This document shows positions 10,984 through 22,849 of a stretch of DNA of 64,000 nucleotides, piece by piece. Below the pieces are notes generated by a model that did no database searches, was not told the origin of the DNA, and worked only from the letters and a program-made list of their open reading frames with translations. The stretch covers positions 18,758,733 to 18,822,732 of the forward strand of contig NC_053149.1 of the NCBI RefSeq assembly GCF_016808335.1, written 5' to 3'. The DNA is from Panicum virgatum (taxonomy: Eukaryota > Streptophyta > Magnoliopsida > Poales > Poaceae). Every line of letters starts with the position of its first letter. The stretch's first letter is position 1. A program made the translations under genes and the position numbers.

Positions 10984-12330
10984 AATCCGGTATCCATCTA
11001 TAGAAAGTCATGAAAGATATTTAATATCGACAAGAAAATTTTCAATAGTTAAGTAGGAAAAAAAAGACGGGCTCTTGCCTGAAATTTCAAGGGAAAAAGT
11101 GCATACCTAACCTAGGAGGCGCTCATATATCAAAATTGAGCATGTGACCCTCTACTCACCCTCCTGTATTATTTCATATTTCTTACGTACTTAGACGTTC
11201 AAAAGATAGGTGGTGGCCCCTTTAATTGAAGTTTTGTATGCAAGCACATGTGTATGATGTACTACGCCAAGAATCCAAAAGATCTTCACATGGCGTCTTC
11301 ATAGCTCACCAAACCTGTAGTAATAGTCGTTCCCAAAAAAAAAAAAACTGTAGTAATAGTCAAGGCCGGACCATTCTAGTCCATATTCTCTCTCTTGGCT
11401 ACATTGTTCTAGCCAAACACCAAAGCTATTCTTTTCGAAGATCTTGCACAACGGGTTTTGAATCATATGGGCCAATTTTTACTTGTTGATTTGGAAACCA
11501 TACTAATTTTTCTTTCAAAATCTAGGTTTTCCAACATGAAGGTGTATGAAATTTTTGAGTAAACGCTAATATCTTCACACATAAATTTTTTTATTTATGA
11601 TGATGAAAACTGACTGGAAGCTAATTTTTTATTTGTGATGATGAAAACTGACTGGAAGCTAACTTTTGGTATTGAAAGTTTTAGGACCATGTTGAAAAAT
11701 GTTAAAATTTTAAGTTGACAGTTGGATTTGCTTCAGGAGTCTACACTTGAATAATCGTTGCTAAAAGTTTGAATTAATTGGATTAAATATATATTTTATT
11801 ATAAAGATTAAAATATGTATTTATTCAAATTGCTCATATGAACCGCATGAAGTTTAGGGGCGAATGGTTATGCCTGTTTGGATTGAAGGAATCGAAAATA
11901 TTGGAAAGGTAAAAAAAACGTAGGAAATGAATATGAGTGTTGTGGAAAATAGAGGAATGGAAACCAAAGGAAAAGAGAGCGGAGAAGAGTGTTTGGAACA
12001 CAGGAATTCATGATACGGGAATTTGTAAAATGACTTGGGATGTTAACAAGCTTAGCAAACAGTGAACGAGTAAATAATACTGGTTCATAATATTAACGGA
12101 TCAAATAACACAAAGAAAATCACAAACAGCTATTACTATGACATGTAGGACGACCGGTCAATGAGCTCATTCCATTTGCTGGCACACATACGTGCCAGCA
12201 GCAGCTCACCCTTATCCATCGACTACCATCCGCAGAATACGAGCAATTGGCAGGAAGAGATTTGGAGAGCAGAATACGAGCTTCGTGTTTTGCAGGCGAT
12301 TTCTTTTTTTTTAATTCTAATCCGTCTTGA
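10984..12330. other. Gene-free AT-rich stretch with a small tandem duplication
   Basis: No gene recognised. A segment of about 40 bp containing GATGATGAAAACTGACTGG is present twice in tandem (about 11591-11629 and 11630-11673). A short repeat based on GCAGAATACGAGC occurs twice at 12232-12285. Confidence 0.6.
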
Positions 12331-12616
12331 TTTTTTTTTGAGATTACACAGTAAAACTCAGACACTCACAACGCACGCACACTCACACCCCTATAAATAC
12401 ACGTACGCAAATCCTACCCCTACGAGCATCTTCGAAGATTGAACCGGCAAATCCTCGAGATTGACGAAGTCACTGCAGGTGCCTCGTGTCGACGAGAACA
12501 TCGCCTACCACTTAATGCACAACGCCGTTAAATCACAGAATGTTCGCTCCCATGGGGAGTCGAACTCAGGACCTCAGGTGCTACCGAGGCTCTTCTAACC
12601 ACTAGGCTACAGGCCC
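12331..12616 (-). mobile_element. tRNA-derived SINE
   Basis: Read on the minus strand from 12616, it starts GGGCCTGTAGCCTAGTGG, an A-box-like promoter, followed by GGTCCTGAGTTCGACTCCC, a good B box for RNA polymerase III. A non-tRNA body and a terminal A-run (T-run at 12331-12339 on the plus strand) follow. The order of tRNA head, body and A-tail is that of a plant SINE. Clear target duplications were not found, so it is probably old. Confidence 0.75.
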
Positions 12617-13542
12617 TTTCGCATCTGTCTGGTTCTCTTGTCTCCATCTAATTCTTCTCCGACTCGCTCGCTTTGTCTCGGGCTTCCGCAAAACCAGAGC
12701 TCGGACTGGATATTTTATTTGGATGTGGCTAACTTACGGCAGGCCGTAATATAGGCCTATCTTACGGCTGCCTCTTTATTGGAAAGGGAACACCCCACGT
12801 GACATCTTTCCTTTTTTGACAATAAAAACCCCAGATAGCACCGGTTAAGATTAAAGTCCTGTGAGAATAAAATCTACACTACCGCTGCCTCCTATTTTGC
12901 CAGTTTCCGAAAGATTCTATCCTCTTATTACTAGTAATTTAACTCAACATCTATAATAAAAAGCAACTTTTGAGGACATGGCAGGCAAAGCTTCGGAAAG
13001 TTGTAAGCAAATTTGAACATAAACAAAGGTATTTTTGACCATCTAAATTCTAAACTTTCACAAAAAAAATCTCAGGCATCATCCACTGTCACCAAACTAA
13101 AAAAAAATAGGATGGCTCCATCATCAAGATTTGAGTGAGCTTGCTATAGCACCTAAGCACAAAAGCACCAAATACAGTTTGTCCCTCTGTTTCAAGGCTG
13201 GTGTTTTCTAGAGAATTTACTTGAGTGCAATATCCTTTTACTCACAGATATGCTCCTCCCCTATGGCTGACTAGTCACCAAAAGGTCTTGCCCTCCTCAA
13301 ATCCATCCTTGATCTAAATAATGAAGCATTGGATTAGTAAGCATTTTTTTATAATCTTATCACAGTAAGCAAGAACAAATAGATGACGATACTTTTTGGT
13401 TAACAAGACAGGAAAGATATGTATAGTGCCATGATGACATCTGAAGCAAAAAATGAAGTTTTCAGGTAGATTGTGTGGAACCATCCAACAAGAAACTCAC
13501 AGCACAAAATTAGACATGAGCGCAGAAAAACTAATTTGGTGA
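12617..13542. other. Gene-free stretch before the chromovirus
   Basis: No gene recognised. Bases 12665-12714 match part of 31193-31246 (see that entry). The remainder is AT-rich and unremarkable. Confidence 0.5.
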
Positions 13543-13547
13543 CGTTA

Positions 13548-16500
13548 TGTAACACCCCAGTGTTAATTGCGATGCTAATCATGTGCTTAAACCGCTAATT
13601 ACGGACTTAAGCTCATCGTTAGCGTTAATCGAGTTCTCACGGTAAATATTGTTTAGCCAAGTTCGACCCAGTTTTTCTTAATGATCTGAGCTTCAAATCA
13701 AGTTGCGCCCAAAACGAAAGTTGTAGATCATCTTGTCCTCTACAACTACCTTTTTGACCAAATTTCAAGTTGCTTTATGAAATTTCAAGTTTTGGACGGT
13801 CAAAATCGGCTCAAAAACCTTTGAATTGGTCACTTTGCCTCCCCTGCTTGTCAGAGCACCGCCGGCCTCGACGTCGTCGTCGCCACGCGTCGTGCCGACG
13901 ACCACCATCGCCGCTTAAGCGCCCACGTTGCCGAGTGGGACGCCAAGTTCGCTTTCGCCTCCCCGTTCCCCTTTCCTCGCCCGTGCGCAGAGCACGCAGC
14001 TGAGCCAAGCCCTAGCGCCGCCGCCGCCGACGTCTGCGCCGGCCACCTCTCGCCGCCGTGCCTCGATTCCTCGCGTTGCAAGCCGCGCAACCTCGCCCTA
14101 CACCTTCTTCGCTCCATCTCGTGCTCGATTGAGCCCTCCGCCGGCCGGAATCGAAGCTGCAGACCGCGGCCGCCATTGGAGCTCCGTCGAGCTCCGCCCC
14201 TCTCGTCGAGCTCCCCTCCCCGGCCTCCCTCCGTTCAATTCGGCCGCGAGGTGGGCTTCCCCGAGGTCCCCTAGTCCTCCCCGCAACCTTTCCCCTCCCT
14301 TCCTAGCGCCGCCGCCGGCGGAACGCCGCCGCGGGCGCCATGGCCGCCGCTTGCAGCCGCCTGTGCCGCCGCGGGCCGCCCTGGCTCGGGCGTGCGCAGC
14401 GCCGCCGCGCGCCCCTAGGCCTCTCTGAGCGCGGCACCGCCCAACCCCGCGGCCGCTTTGCCCCGTCCCGGCCGGGAACGCCGTGCCACCGCCCTGCCCT
14501 GCGTGCGCCACCGCCCCGCCCTGCCCCGCTCGCGCCCAGGGCCGCTCCCACCCGTGCCTCTGCTCGGCCGCGGCCGCGCTAGCCCTGCGCGTGGGCCCGC
14601 CCGCGCTGCCCCGCTAGCCGGCCGGCCAACGGCCGCGCGCGCGCACCAGGCGCGCCGCCGGCGTGCGGGCCGGGGCAGGCGGCAGAGCAGAGCAGGGGAG
14701 CTTTCCCCCTCTCTCTTTATTTGGATGACGGGCGGGGCCCACAGCTCCATTTAGGGTGGTTTTTGTTTTCTTTGTTGTTTGATTTGAGTGGAAGTTTGGT
14801 AATTTGTAGGAAAATGCAGAAAAATCCCAAAAATGCAAACTAAATTTTGTTAAGTTTCTAAAATCAAGATCTTCAGTAGAAAAATACTCATGCATGAAAA
14901 ATGTCACTTTTGCCCTTGCTTAAATTGTGTTTTGTGTTTAAACTAGTTTATTTAATACCGGTTGTTCCGTTGCTCTAAAAATTATGAAATTTACTCAGTA
15001 GATTACTCTTTGGATGTGTAGTCCACTGAAAAAGTTTCAGGTGCATAGCCTGTGTACATGTTTGTGGATCTATTAGTGTTTGATTTCTTTTCTAGGGTTA
15101 AAATAAATACTTTCTGTCGTCAATAAATGTTGGAAAATTTATGTGGCATGCTTATCAAAATCATGTTATTTTGGTAACTTCTTGTGGCTTGATCATATCT
15201 GCATGTCGAGTCCTTGCTTTTATTTGGCTCCTAGCTACACTTTTCTTTTATAAGTGTGGTTATTTGATTATTGTTTCATGCATGTGTAACCTCATCAAAA
15301 CAAACTCCTGTCTTACTCCGTGCTGCCGTAAGCAAACTTAGTAGTTGATGTTTTGAAGGAAACACTTCAGGCTAAAAGGAATTAGCAACCGAAACCCCAT
15401 CTCAGCACTACACCATTCCTTTGGATCGTAGTTTTGAAAGTGTTGTTTATCGGTTTTGTTTATAACTCTAGTTGCGTGTGCTACATTGCATTGTATTTTT
15501 TTTCATGAATCTCATGCATGGCATATTTTTCCTCGTGTAGCCGCTGACACCGAAGTCGCCTACGAGCTGGTTGCCGAGCCGATCCAGGAGCCGCAAGCGG
15601 GAGAACAGTAGGAGGACGCAGTCGAGCACGCACCCGAAGAAATTGTTAACCCCGCTGACTTGCAAGGCAAGCCCCGGAGCATATCCCTTATTTTAATTAC
15701 TCCATGTTATATTTAAAGTATTGTGCATATACGTTCAAGAAATTGATTGGAACCATAGATGCATAATCTTGATTACCCAGTGTCCTTACTAGTGCAGTTA
15801 TCGCTAGCACCGCTATGCTTAAGAAAACTCGGTAGAAGACGGGTGATTTCCTGTCACCCGCGAGATATAGGGTTGTTACTTCAGGCAGTGTTTTGAGAAA
15901 TAATGCAATGAGAAGGGAAATTGGAGACCGGGCGGAGGGAAAGTTGGACATGATTATTGTATAAAGAAAGTTGAGTCTCCGCCTGTGTCAATTGAGGACC
16001 ATTCCGTTGTTGGCCCTTTGACTGAGGATTGAACAGTACTAACCACATGCCGGAAGTAGGAGGTAGTCGAAACCGGTAAGCTAATTACCTTAATTGTGTC
16101 GGAATCTGGGTCTCGACCTGCGGTGCTGGGTAGGGTTGACGGATGGTGAAGTGGCCCACGGGTTCACCGAGTGTTCACACGTGCGGGGCTCATCATCCGG
16201 GTGTTTGCGGGCTTGATTCAGACTTTGGGGTAATTATGGGAACAATTGACGTGTGTGGCCTGACGGGGTTTTCACGTGTCGTGTGAGTTAGGTCCACCTT
16301 GCAAGGTTAAATTGGATCGATTCGCCGTGACTCGCGGATATGAGAGCCTTGGTCAATGCGTCGCATCGTAGTAAGAATTGAAAGGACAGAAAGAGAAAAG
16401 ATGGATCTATGTTGATGTTCTTGAAAAGATAATATGATGAACCATGTGTGCTCTAGAGAATTAGGCAAACCTAGTTTCTAGCTATCAACACAATTGGAGC

Positions 16501-17152
16501 TAAAATATTGAAAGTAAGGATCCAGTATTAGTAGCTTTTCAGCAAAATAACTCCAGAGCCAAAGAGCTGTGCATGCCTAGTTAATGGGCTAAGTATACCC
16601 ATCGACAGGTAAGCCTTGCTGAGTATTAGAGTACTCAGGGTTTGGTTGTAACCCTTCTGAGCAGGTTGTCTTCCGGAAGACTTCGAGGAAATCAGTGCGT
16701 CCTGGAGTGGTCAGCCTCTTCCTCCAGGTTGGACGGTCGAGTGGGTTCCGTCTTCTCCGTGAAGTGCAGGCAGGTGAGCCTCACATCAGTGGGCAAGATG
16801 TGAAGCTCGTCTTTTGTCATCGACGTTATCTACCGTATGGTATTTTGAAGCTTGTTTCAACTGGTTGTCTCTTTCCGCTGCGTGTGAACTCTGTTTTTGA
16901 AATGTAACCCTGGCTTGTAAAACTTTATTATAAATTAATTTGAAGACTTTTGTTTAACTCTGGTTGTAAGTTAAGTTTAAAAACTTTTGTTGCTTGTAAT
17001 CACCTGTGCTCGTCTTTTGGCGAGAGTTCATGTGCAATCGATCCTGGTTATAGCAGGCAGTCTGGGTGTACTAGTGAAGTGCATTAGCGGAGGATTGAGT
17101 TAAATGGTTAGTTAGTGCACTTGATCAGTATTATTTGGACTGTTCTGTGACA
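13548..17152 (+). repeat. 5' LTR of the chromovirus
   Basis: Runs from TGTAACACCCCAG to CTGTTCTGTGACA. It has a very GC-rich inner part (about 13850-14700), while the rest is AT-rich. The start TGTAACACCCC and the great length are common in grass Tekay elements. Open frames in the GC-rich part have no recognisable domain and are treated as chance. Confidence 0.93.
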
Positions 17153-17154
17153 GC

Positions 17155-17166
17155 TGGTATCAGAGC
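17155..17166 (+). other. Primer binding site, initiator methionine tRNA type
   Basis: TGGTATCAGAGC follows the 5' LTR by two bases and complements the 3' end of plant initiator Met-tRNA, the usual minus-strand primer of chromoviruses. Confidence 0.92.
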
Positions 17167-18317
17167 TAATTGCACTGGGGGGTGATTACTTGAGTGCTTA
17201 ACTGCTAAATTTTTGGGTTTTTCGAAAAGTTGACGCTAGATGTGCTAAGGAATAGGATAGATAGTTCGTATGCCCTAATTATGTGTTATAATTTAGGAGG
17301 CATCTAAGTATCTATTCATTCCAGCACTTCCAGCATTTACTTCTCGTTAAACCTTACTTTTGTGCACAACTACTATTCTGTAACGACGCACCTACGCTGA
17401 GGTAAGTAAGGTAAGCATTCTGGTAGTCCTTAGAATAGCCCACGTGTTTCATACGTGCGCGGGTCCCGTATGATGAGCATACGAGGAGGTGATAAGGCTC
17501 AATTCAAATGAGCCTGTCGCTATCTGCCGCCTGATATGGAGTGCGGATTTCTTACCGTGTGATTGTGATCACGGCCATCTCGTAAGTCAATGTTACGAGA
17601 TGTAAACCTGTCATGCGGTTGGTCATGACCGTGACCCTTGGGACACGTCTACCCTTGGATGTCCCGTAAGGCGAGTGTACGGGAAGTGAATACGTTGTTA
17701 TGATGTATGCAGCGCTGCCCATTCAGCGTCGAACGTTTGGGTGCCATCTCTATAGTGGATGGTAATGTATGGGTGAATATGTGGGAAACTGCATATGCGT
17801 TACCCGTGTGGCGTAGGACACATGGGGGCCGTTCGTGTGTGCTGGCACGAAGGGTCCAGAAATGGATAATTATATCTCTCTTGTTGACTTGGTTTGTCTG
17901 CAGGAACACTAACTCCGTTAAGCGCGTTATGAAATCCTTGATCGTAGGAACGACTAATATATATAGGGAGAGTACGTAATTGTGCCACTAGTCGTCTTCG
18001 TATACCATATTTGGTACTTGCTTGGGTGAGAAACGATAGAACGTGCATGCATCTGGCATATTTGAGTTGGTTGATCGCTTTGTTGTTTGCGGTTGTGCCT
18101 TATCAAAAATGTTATTTTGATTGCTTCGTAGTTAATGGTTGTGCAACCCCGAGTTACCAATCTGTGGTTCAAGTGAGTAGATGAGGTTTCAACCAGAGCA
18201 AGTCAGTTTATTTATTTTTTTCCCTTGGTGACCCATATCGCGAGGGAAATGATTCATGCCGTGTGTTCATATTAGATATGCACATTCTTTATTTGCATGA
18301 ATTAGTCCTGATGCGGA
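17167..18317 (+). other. Leader between primer site and gag
   Basis: About 1.15 kb of untranslated leader of the retrotransposon, with no long open frame. It would hold packaging signals, but none can be identified by eye. Confidence 0.6.
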
Positions 18318-19469
18318 ATGGCTAACCAAGGGGTGGTTATTTTGCAAATGGGTGATAACCACGCTGCCAACCCTGAAAATGAGAATCACGGAGCACAACC
18401 CCAACCAACTCCTTCCTTGGCTCAAGCTATTGCAGCTCTTATCACTGACCGCAATGAGCACACCGAGTTGATGAGTCAATTAGTGCAAAACAATACCGGC
18501 AGAGGTCAACAAGCTCCACCAGCAGAAACTGACTACGTGGGTTTTCTAGCCACACAACCACCACTGTTCCACAAGGCAGATGATCCCCTCGAAGCCGATG
18601 CATGGATTCGCACTATTGAGGACAAGTTCAGTATCCTCAATTGCACAGAAGTAGACAAAGCCGCCTTTGCAGCGCAGCAACTGAGAGGCCCAGCGAAGAT
18701 ATGGTGGGTTAATCACAAGTCTCTACTCCCCGCTGGTGCGCGTCTCGCTTGGGATGAGTTCGTGGCAGCATTCAAGGCCCATCATATTCCTACTAGTCTG
18801 ATGAGAAGGAAAATGGCAGAGTTCCTGGAATTGAAGCAAGGAAACAATACTGTTCTTCAATATTCTCAAACCTTCAACCAGTTAGCTCAGTATGGTGGTT
18901 TTCATGTGGATAGTGATGAAAAGAGGCAGGATTGCTTCAGGAGGGGACTGAATACCAAGCTGCAAGACAAACTAGCTCTAACAACCTGTGCCAACTTTAC
19001 CGAGCTAGTTAATAAGGCTATTACTCAAGAAGATGCTACCTTAGCTCATAAGGCCGACAAAAAGAGGAAGGCACCTGTTGTATCTTCCAGCAGTGCGCCC
19101 CAGAGTTACAAGCTAGTACAGACAGGAAGTCAGCGGGCTCCAAGTCATCCACCGCAGCAAGGCCGTTGGGTTGCTAGGCCGCCACAGCAGCAGTCGTGGG
19201 TACCACGTCTCCCAGCGCCACAGCAAGGGCAGAGACCTCCCGCTTCGCAGTCTGTACGCCCCAGCAACTATCCTTGTTATAACTGCGGGCTTCCTGGGCA
19301 TTTTGCACGTGATTGCCCCATGCCACGCAGACAAGTCAATTACCAGCCTCCTACACCAATTTCAACTCCTAGTACCCAAGATAATAAGAAGAAGACTGTA
19401 CCTGCAAAGACTGGTCGTGTGAACTACACCACACTGTACTCAAGTGATGACGGGTATGTTTTTCGTTAA
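18318..19469 (+). CDS. Chromovirus Gag
   Basis: 383 residues, uninterrupted. The retrotransposon capsid region is recognisable in [15 protein letters not shown] and [12 protein letters not shown] at about 95-140 and in [18 protein letters not shown] at about 170-187. A CCHC zinc knuckle, [14 protein letters not shown], lies at about 322-335. Gag packages the element RNA into virus-like particles in the cytoplasm. The frame closes at 19467-19469, just after the protease frame opens at 19444 in the +1 register. Related Tekay elements usually have one gag-pol frame, so this is more likely an indel than programmed frameshifting. Confidence 0.88.
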   Translation: MANQGVVILQMGDNHAANPENENHGAQPQPTPSLAQAIAALITDRNEHTELMSQLVQNNTGRGQQAPPAETDYVGFLATQPPLFHKADDPLEADAWIRTIEDKFSILNCTEVDKAAFAAQQLRGPAKIWWVNHKSLLPAGARLAWDEFVAAFKAHHIPTSLMRRKMAEFLELKQGNNTVLQYSQTFNQLAQYGGFHVDSDEKRQDCFRRGLNTKLQDKLALTTCANFTELVNKAITQEDATLAHKADKKRKAPVVSSSSAPQSYKLVQTGSQRAPSHPPQQGRWVARPPQQQSWVPRLPAPQQGQRPPASQSVRPSNYPCYNCGLPGHFARDCPMPRRQVNYQPPTPISTPSTQDNKKKTVPAKTGRVNYTTLYSSDDGYVFR

Positions 19470-22400
19470 CCAGCGCCCTGTTGTTGTGTTATTTGATTCC
19501 GGAGCATCTCATACATTTATCAGCGAAGCGTGCGTAGCACGGCTCAACTTACAAGTAACACACATGAAAAGACCATATATTATTCATGCACCGGGTGCAC
19601 CGTTAAAAGCCGGTCAATGTGTCCCGGGTGTATCCCTTGACCTAGGTGGGAATGTTTTCCAGACCGATTTCATTGTTCTTCCAAACCAAGGAATAGATAT
19701 CATTCTTGGAATGAATTGGATGGAGGAATATCATGTTACCCTTGATACTTCATCTCGCATTGTCCGAATTAATTCTTCCACACATGGCAAATTGGATATT
19801 CATCTTTCCCAGCGTGAAATTCCAACCACTGTCATATACCATCTTGAGGGGAAGATTCTAGGAGTAATTCCGGTGGTTTGTGAATACCCCGATGTGTTTC
19901 CGGAGGACTTGCCAGGCATGCCTCCCGATCGGGATATTGAGTTTGTCATTGAGTTACAGCCCGGCACAGCGCCCATATCTCGAAGACCACACAGAATGAC
20001 TCCAAGTGAGTTAGCTGAATTGAAAGTTCAGTTGCAAGAGTTATTAGATAAGGGTTTTATCCGACCCAGTGCTTCACCATGGGGTTGTCCAGCCTTGTTC
20101 GTGAAAAAGAAGGATCATGGGTTAAGATTGTGTGTGGATTATCGACCTTTGAATGCGGTCACCATCAAAAACAAATATCCTCTTCCTCGCATTGATATTC
20201 TCTTTGATCAATTAGCCGGTGCCAAGTTCTTCTCGAAAATAGATCTTCGATCTGGTTATCATCAAATCAAAATCCGGCCATCGGATATACCAAAAACAGC
20301 ATTCTCCACTCGTTATGGTCTTTATGAGTATTTGGTCATGTCCTTTGGATTAACCAATGCTCCAGCCTACTTCATGTATCTCATGAATTCGGTGTTCATG
20401 TCAGAGTTGGATAAATTCGTCGTGGTATTCATTGATGATATCTTAATCTATTCCAAGACGGAGGAAGAACATGCTCAACATCTTCATATAGTACTCCAGC
20501 GTCTCAGGGAACATCAGCTGTATGCTAAGCTCAGCAAGTGCGAATTTTGGCTAAAGGAAGTCCCATTTTTAGGTCATGTTATCACAACTGAGGGTATCTC
20601 TGTTGATCCTAGTAAAGTACAGGATGTACTGAACTGGAAGGCTCCAACCTCAGTGGCTGAAATCCGAAGTTTCTTAGGGTTAGCGGGTTATTATCGTCGG
20701 TTCATACCAGAATTTTCTAGAATTGCTAAACCTATGGCCGAACTTCTCAAGAAAGGTACCAAATTCTATTGGAGTGACCAATGTGAGACAGCTTTCCGGA
20801 AGTTGAGAACTCTACTTACTTCAGCACCAATCTTAGCTCAACCAGATACTACAAAGTCATTCGATGTCTATTGTGATGCTTTGGGCACCGGAATTGGCTG
20901 TGTTCTGATGCAAGAAAATCGGGTGATTGCTTATGCTTCTCGATCACTCAAGCGTCATGAAGAGAACTATCCCACACATGATCTGGAATTAGCAGCTGTA
21001 GTCCATGCTTTGAAGATCTGGCGACATTATCTTCTGGGCACAAAGTGTAACATTTATACAGATCACAAGAGCCTCAAATATCTTTTCACTCAAGCTGATC
21101 TGAACATGCGTCAAAGACAATGGCTCGAGTTGATTAAAGATTATGAGCTCGAAGTGCACTTCCATCCAGGAAAAGCAAATGTGGTTGCTGATGCGTTAAG
21201 CCGCAAGGCTCACTGTCATTGCCTCTCTGTTATACCCTTGAATGAGTCTCTCTGTTTTGAGATGGAAAACCTGAACTTGAGCATTGTACCCCATGGCAGA
21301 TTGGCTCATCTAGAACTTACTCCTACCCTTCGTGATCTGATCATTGAATCACAAAAGAAAGATACAGGAGTAAAGGAAATTCAAAGAAGATTATCAGAAG
21401 GAGATCCGAAAGTAAACTGTTTCCACCAAGATAGTGAGAATGTGTTATGGTTCAAGAACCGAATAGTGGTACCTAAGGATTTTGAACTCTGAAAGCAAAT
21501 TCTTGATGAAGCTCATACTTCCCGACTGTCCATCCATCCTGGTAGCAACAAGATGTATCAGGACCTGAAACAACGATTTTGGTGGACTCGGATGAAAAGA
21601 GAGGTCGCTAAATATGTGTCCGAATGTGACATCTATCACAGACTTAAAGCTAGTCATCTTAAGCCAGCAGGAACTCTTCAACCTTTGAGTATTCCTGAAT
21701 GGAAATGGGAAGATATTAGTATGGATTTCATAGTCGGATTGCCTCGGACTCAGAAGGGTTATGACTCTATATGGGTTGTGGTCGATAGACTGACCAAGTC
21801 AGCCCATTTTATTCCAGTTAGTACTCGTTATTCCATAAAAAGATATGCTGAGTTATATATTGAGCATATCTTATGCCTGCATGGTATACCCAAGGCTATC
21901 ATCTCTGATCGTGGAAGCCAATTCACTGCTCGCTTTTGGGAACAATTGCATACTTGCTTAGGAACTCGTGTGATTCGCAGCTCTGCTTACCACCCTCAAA
22001 CAAATGGCCAAACAGAGAGAATCAATCAGATTTTAGAAGATATGCTCCGTGCATGTGTCTTAGCCTATCCACAGAAATGGGATCAATGTTTGCCATTAGC
22101 TGAATTCTCTTATAACACTAGCTATCAAGAGAGTATCAAAATGGCACCATTTGAAGCATTATATGGTCGTCGATGCCGAACACCTTTGAATTGGTCGGAA
22201 GCAGGTGAAAGAACTATTTTCGGACCAGACATGGTTCAAGAAGCCGAAGAACAAGTCCGTCTTATTCAAGAGAATTTGAAAATCGCGCAGTCTCGGCAGA
22301 AGAGCTACGCTGACAAAAGGACTGATCCACTCGTCTTTAAAGTTGGTGACCATGTATACTTAAAAGTATCACCTTGGAAAGGTGTTCAAAGATTTGGAGT

Positions 22401-22815
22401 AAAAGGAAAATTAGCACCCCGGTACATTGGTCCATACCCAATTGTGGAGAGATGTGGTCCTGTGGCTTATCGGTTGGATCTTCCAGCGAATTTTTCGGCA
22501 ATTCATAACATCTTTCATGTGTCACAACTGAAGAAGTGTTTGAGAATTCCAACTGAAGCTATTGATAGTGACTCAATTCAACTAGAGTCTGATCTCACTT
22601 ATCCTTAGCATCCTATCAAGATTATTGATCGCAAGGATTGAATTACTCGTCGCACAACTAATCGATTCTACAAAGTTCAATGGAGTAACCACTCCGAAGA
22701 AGAAGCTACTTGGGAGAAAGAAGAATTTCTGAGATCCAAGTATCCGGACTTTTTAAATACTCATCAAGGTACTTCTCACTTGCCCATCTCATCTTATACG
22801 TTCCCTCATGGCTGA
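19444..22815 (+). pseudogene. Chromovirus Pol: protease, RT, RNase H, integrase and chromodomain, with stops
   Basis: One reading frame interrupted by stops at 21490 (TGA), 22606 (TAG) and 22639 (TGA), ending at 22813-22815. The protease motif is DSGASH. Reverse transcriptase shows [22 protein letters not shown] and [10 protein letters not shown]. RNase H includes VYCDALG and YTDHKSLKY. Integrase starts after the first stop; its zinc-binding part has H..H and one Cys, but the second Cys is Tyr in ECDIYHRLK. The catalytic acidic residues remain in SMDFIVGLP, ISDRGSQF and QTERINQ. A chromodomain, FYKVQWSNHSEEEATWE, lies at about 22672-22722, beyond the later stops. Two of the stops fit C-to-T change in CGA codons, as expected after cytosine methylation. 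Confidence 0.9.
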
Positions 22816-22836
22816 ATCTCGGGACGAGATTCTTTT

Positions 22837-22848
22837 AAGGGGGGAAGG
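22837..22848 (+). other. Polypurine tract
   Basis: AAGGGGGGAAGG stands directly before the 3' LTR, with one base between, and is the expected primer for plus-strand DNA synthesis. Confidence 0.9.
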
Positions 22849-22849
22849 C

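Noticed and set aside
13850..14754. Open frames in the GC-rich part of the chromovirus LTRs
   Set aside because: They do not stay conserved between the two LTR copies and have no domain.
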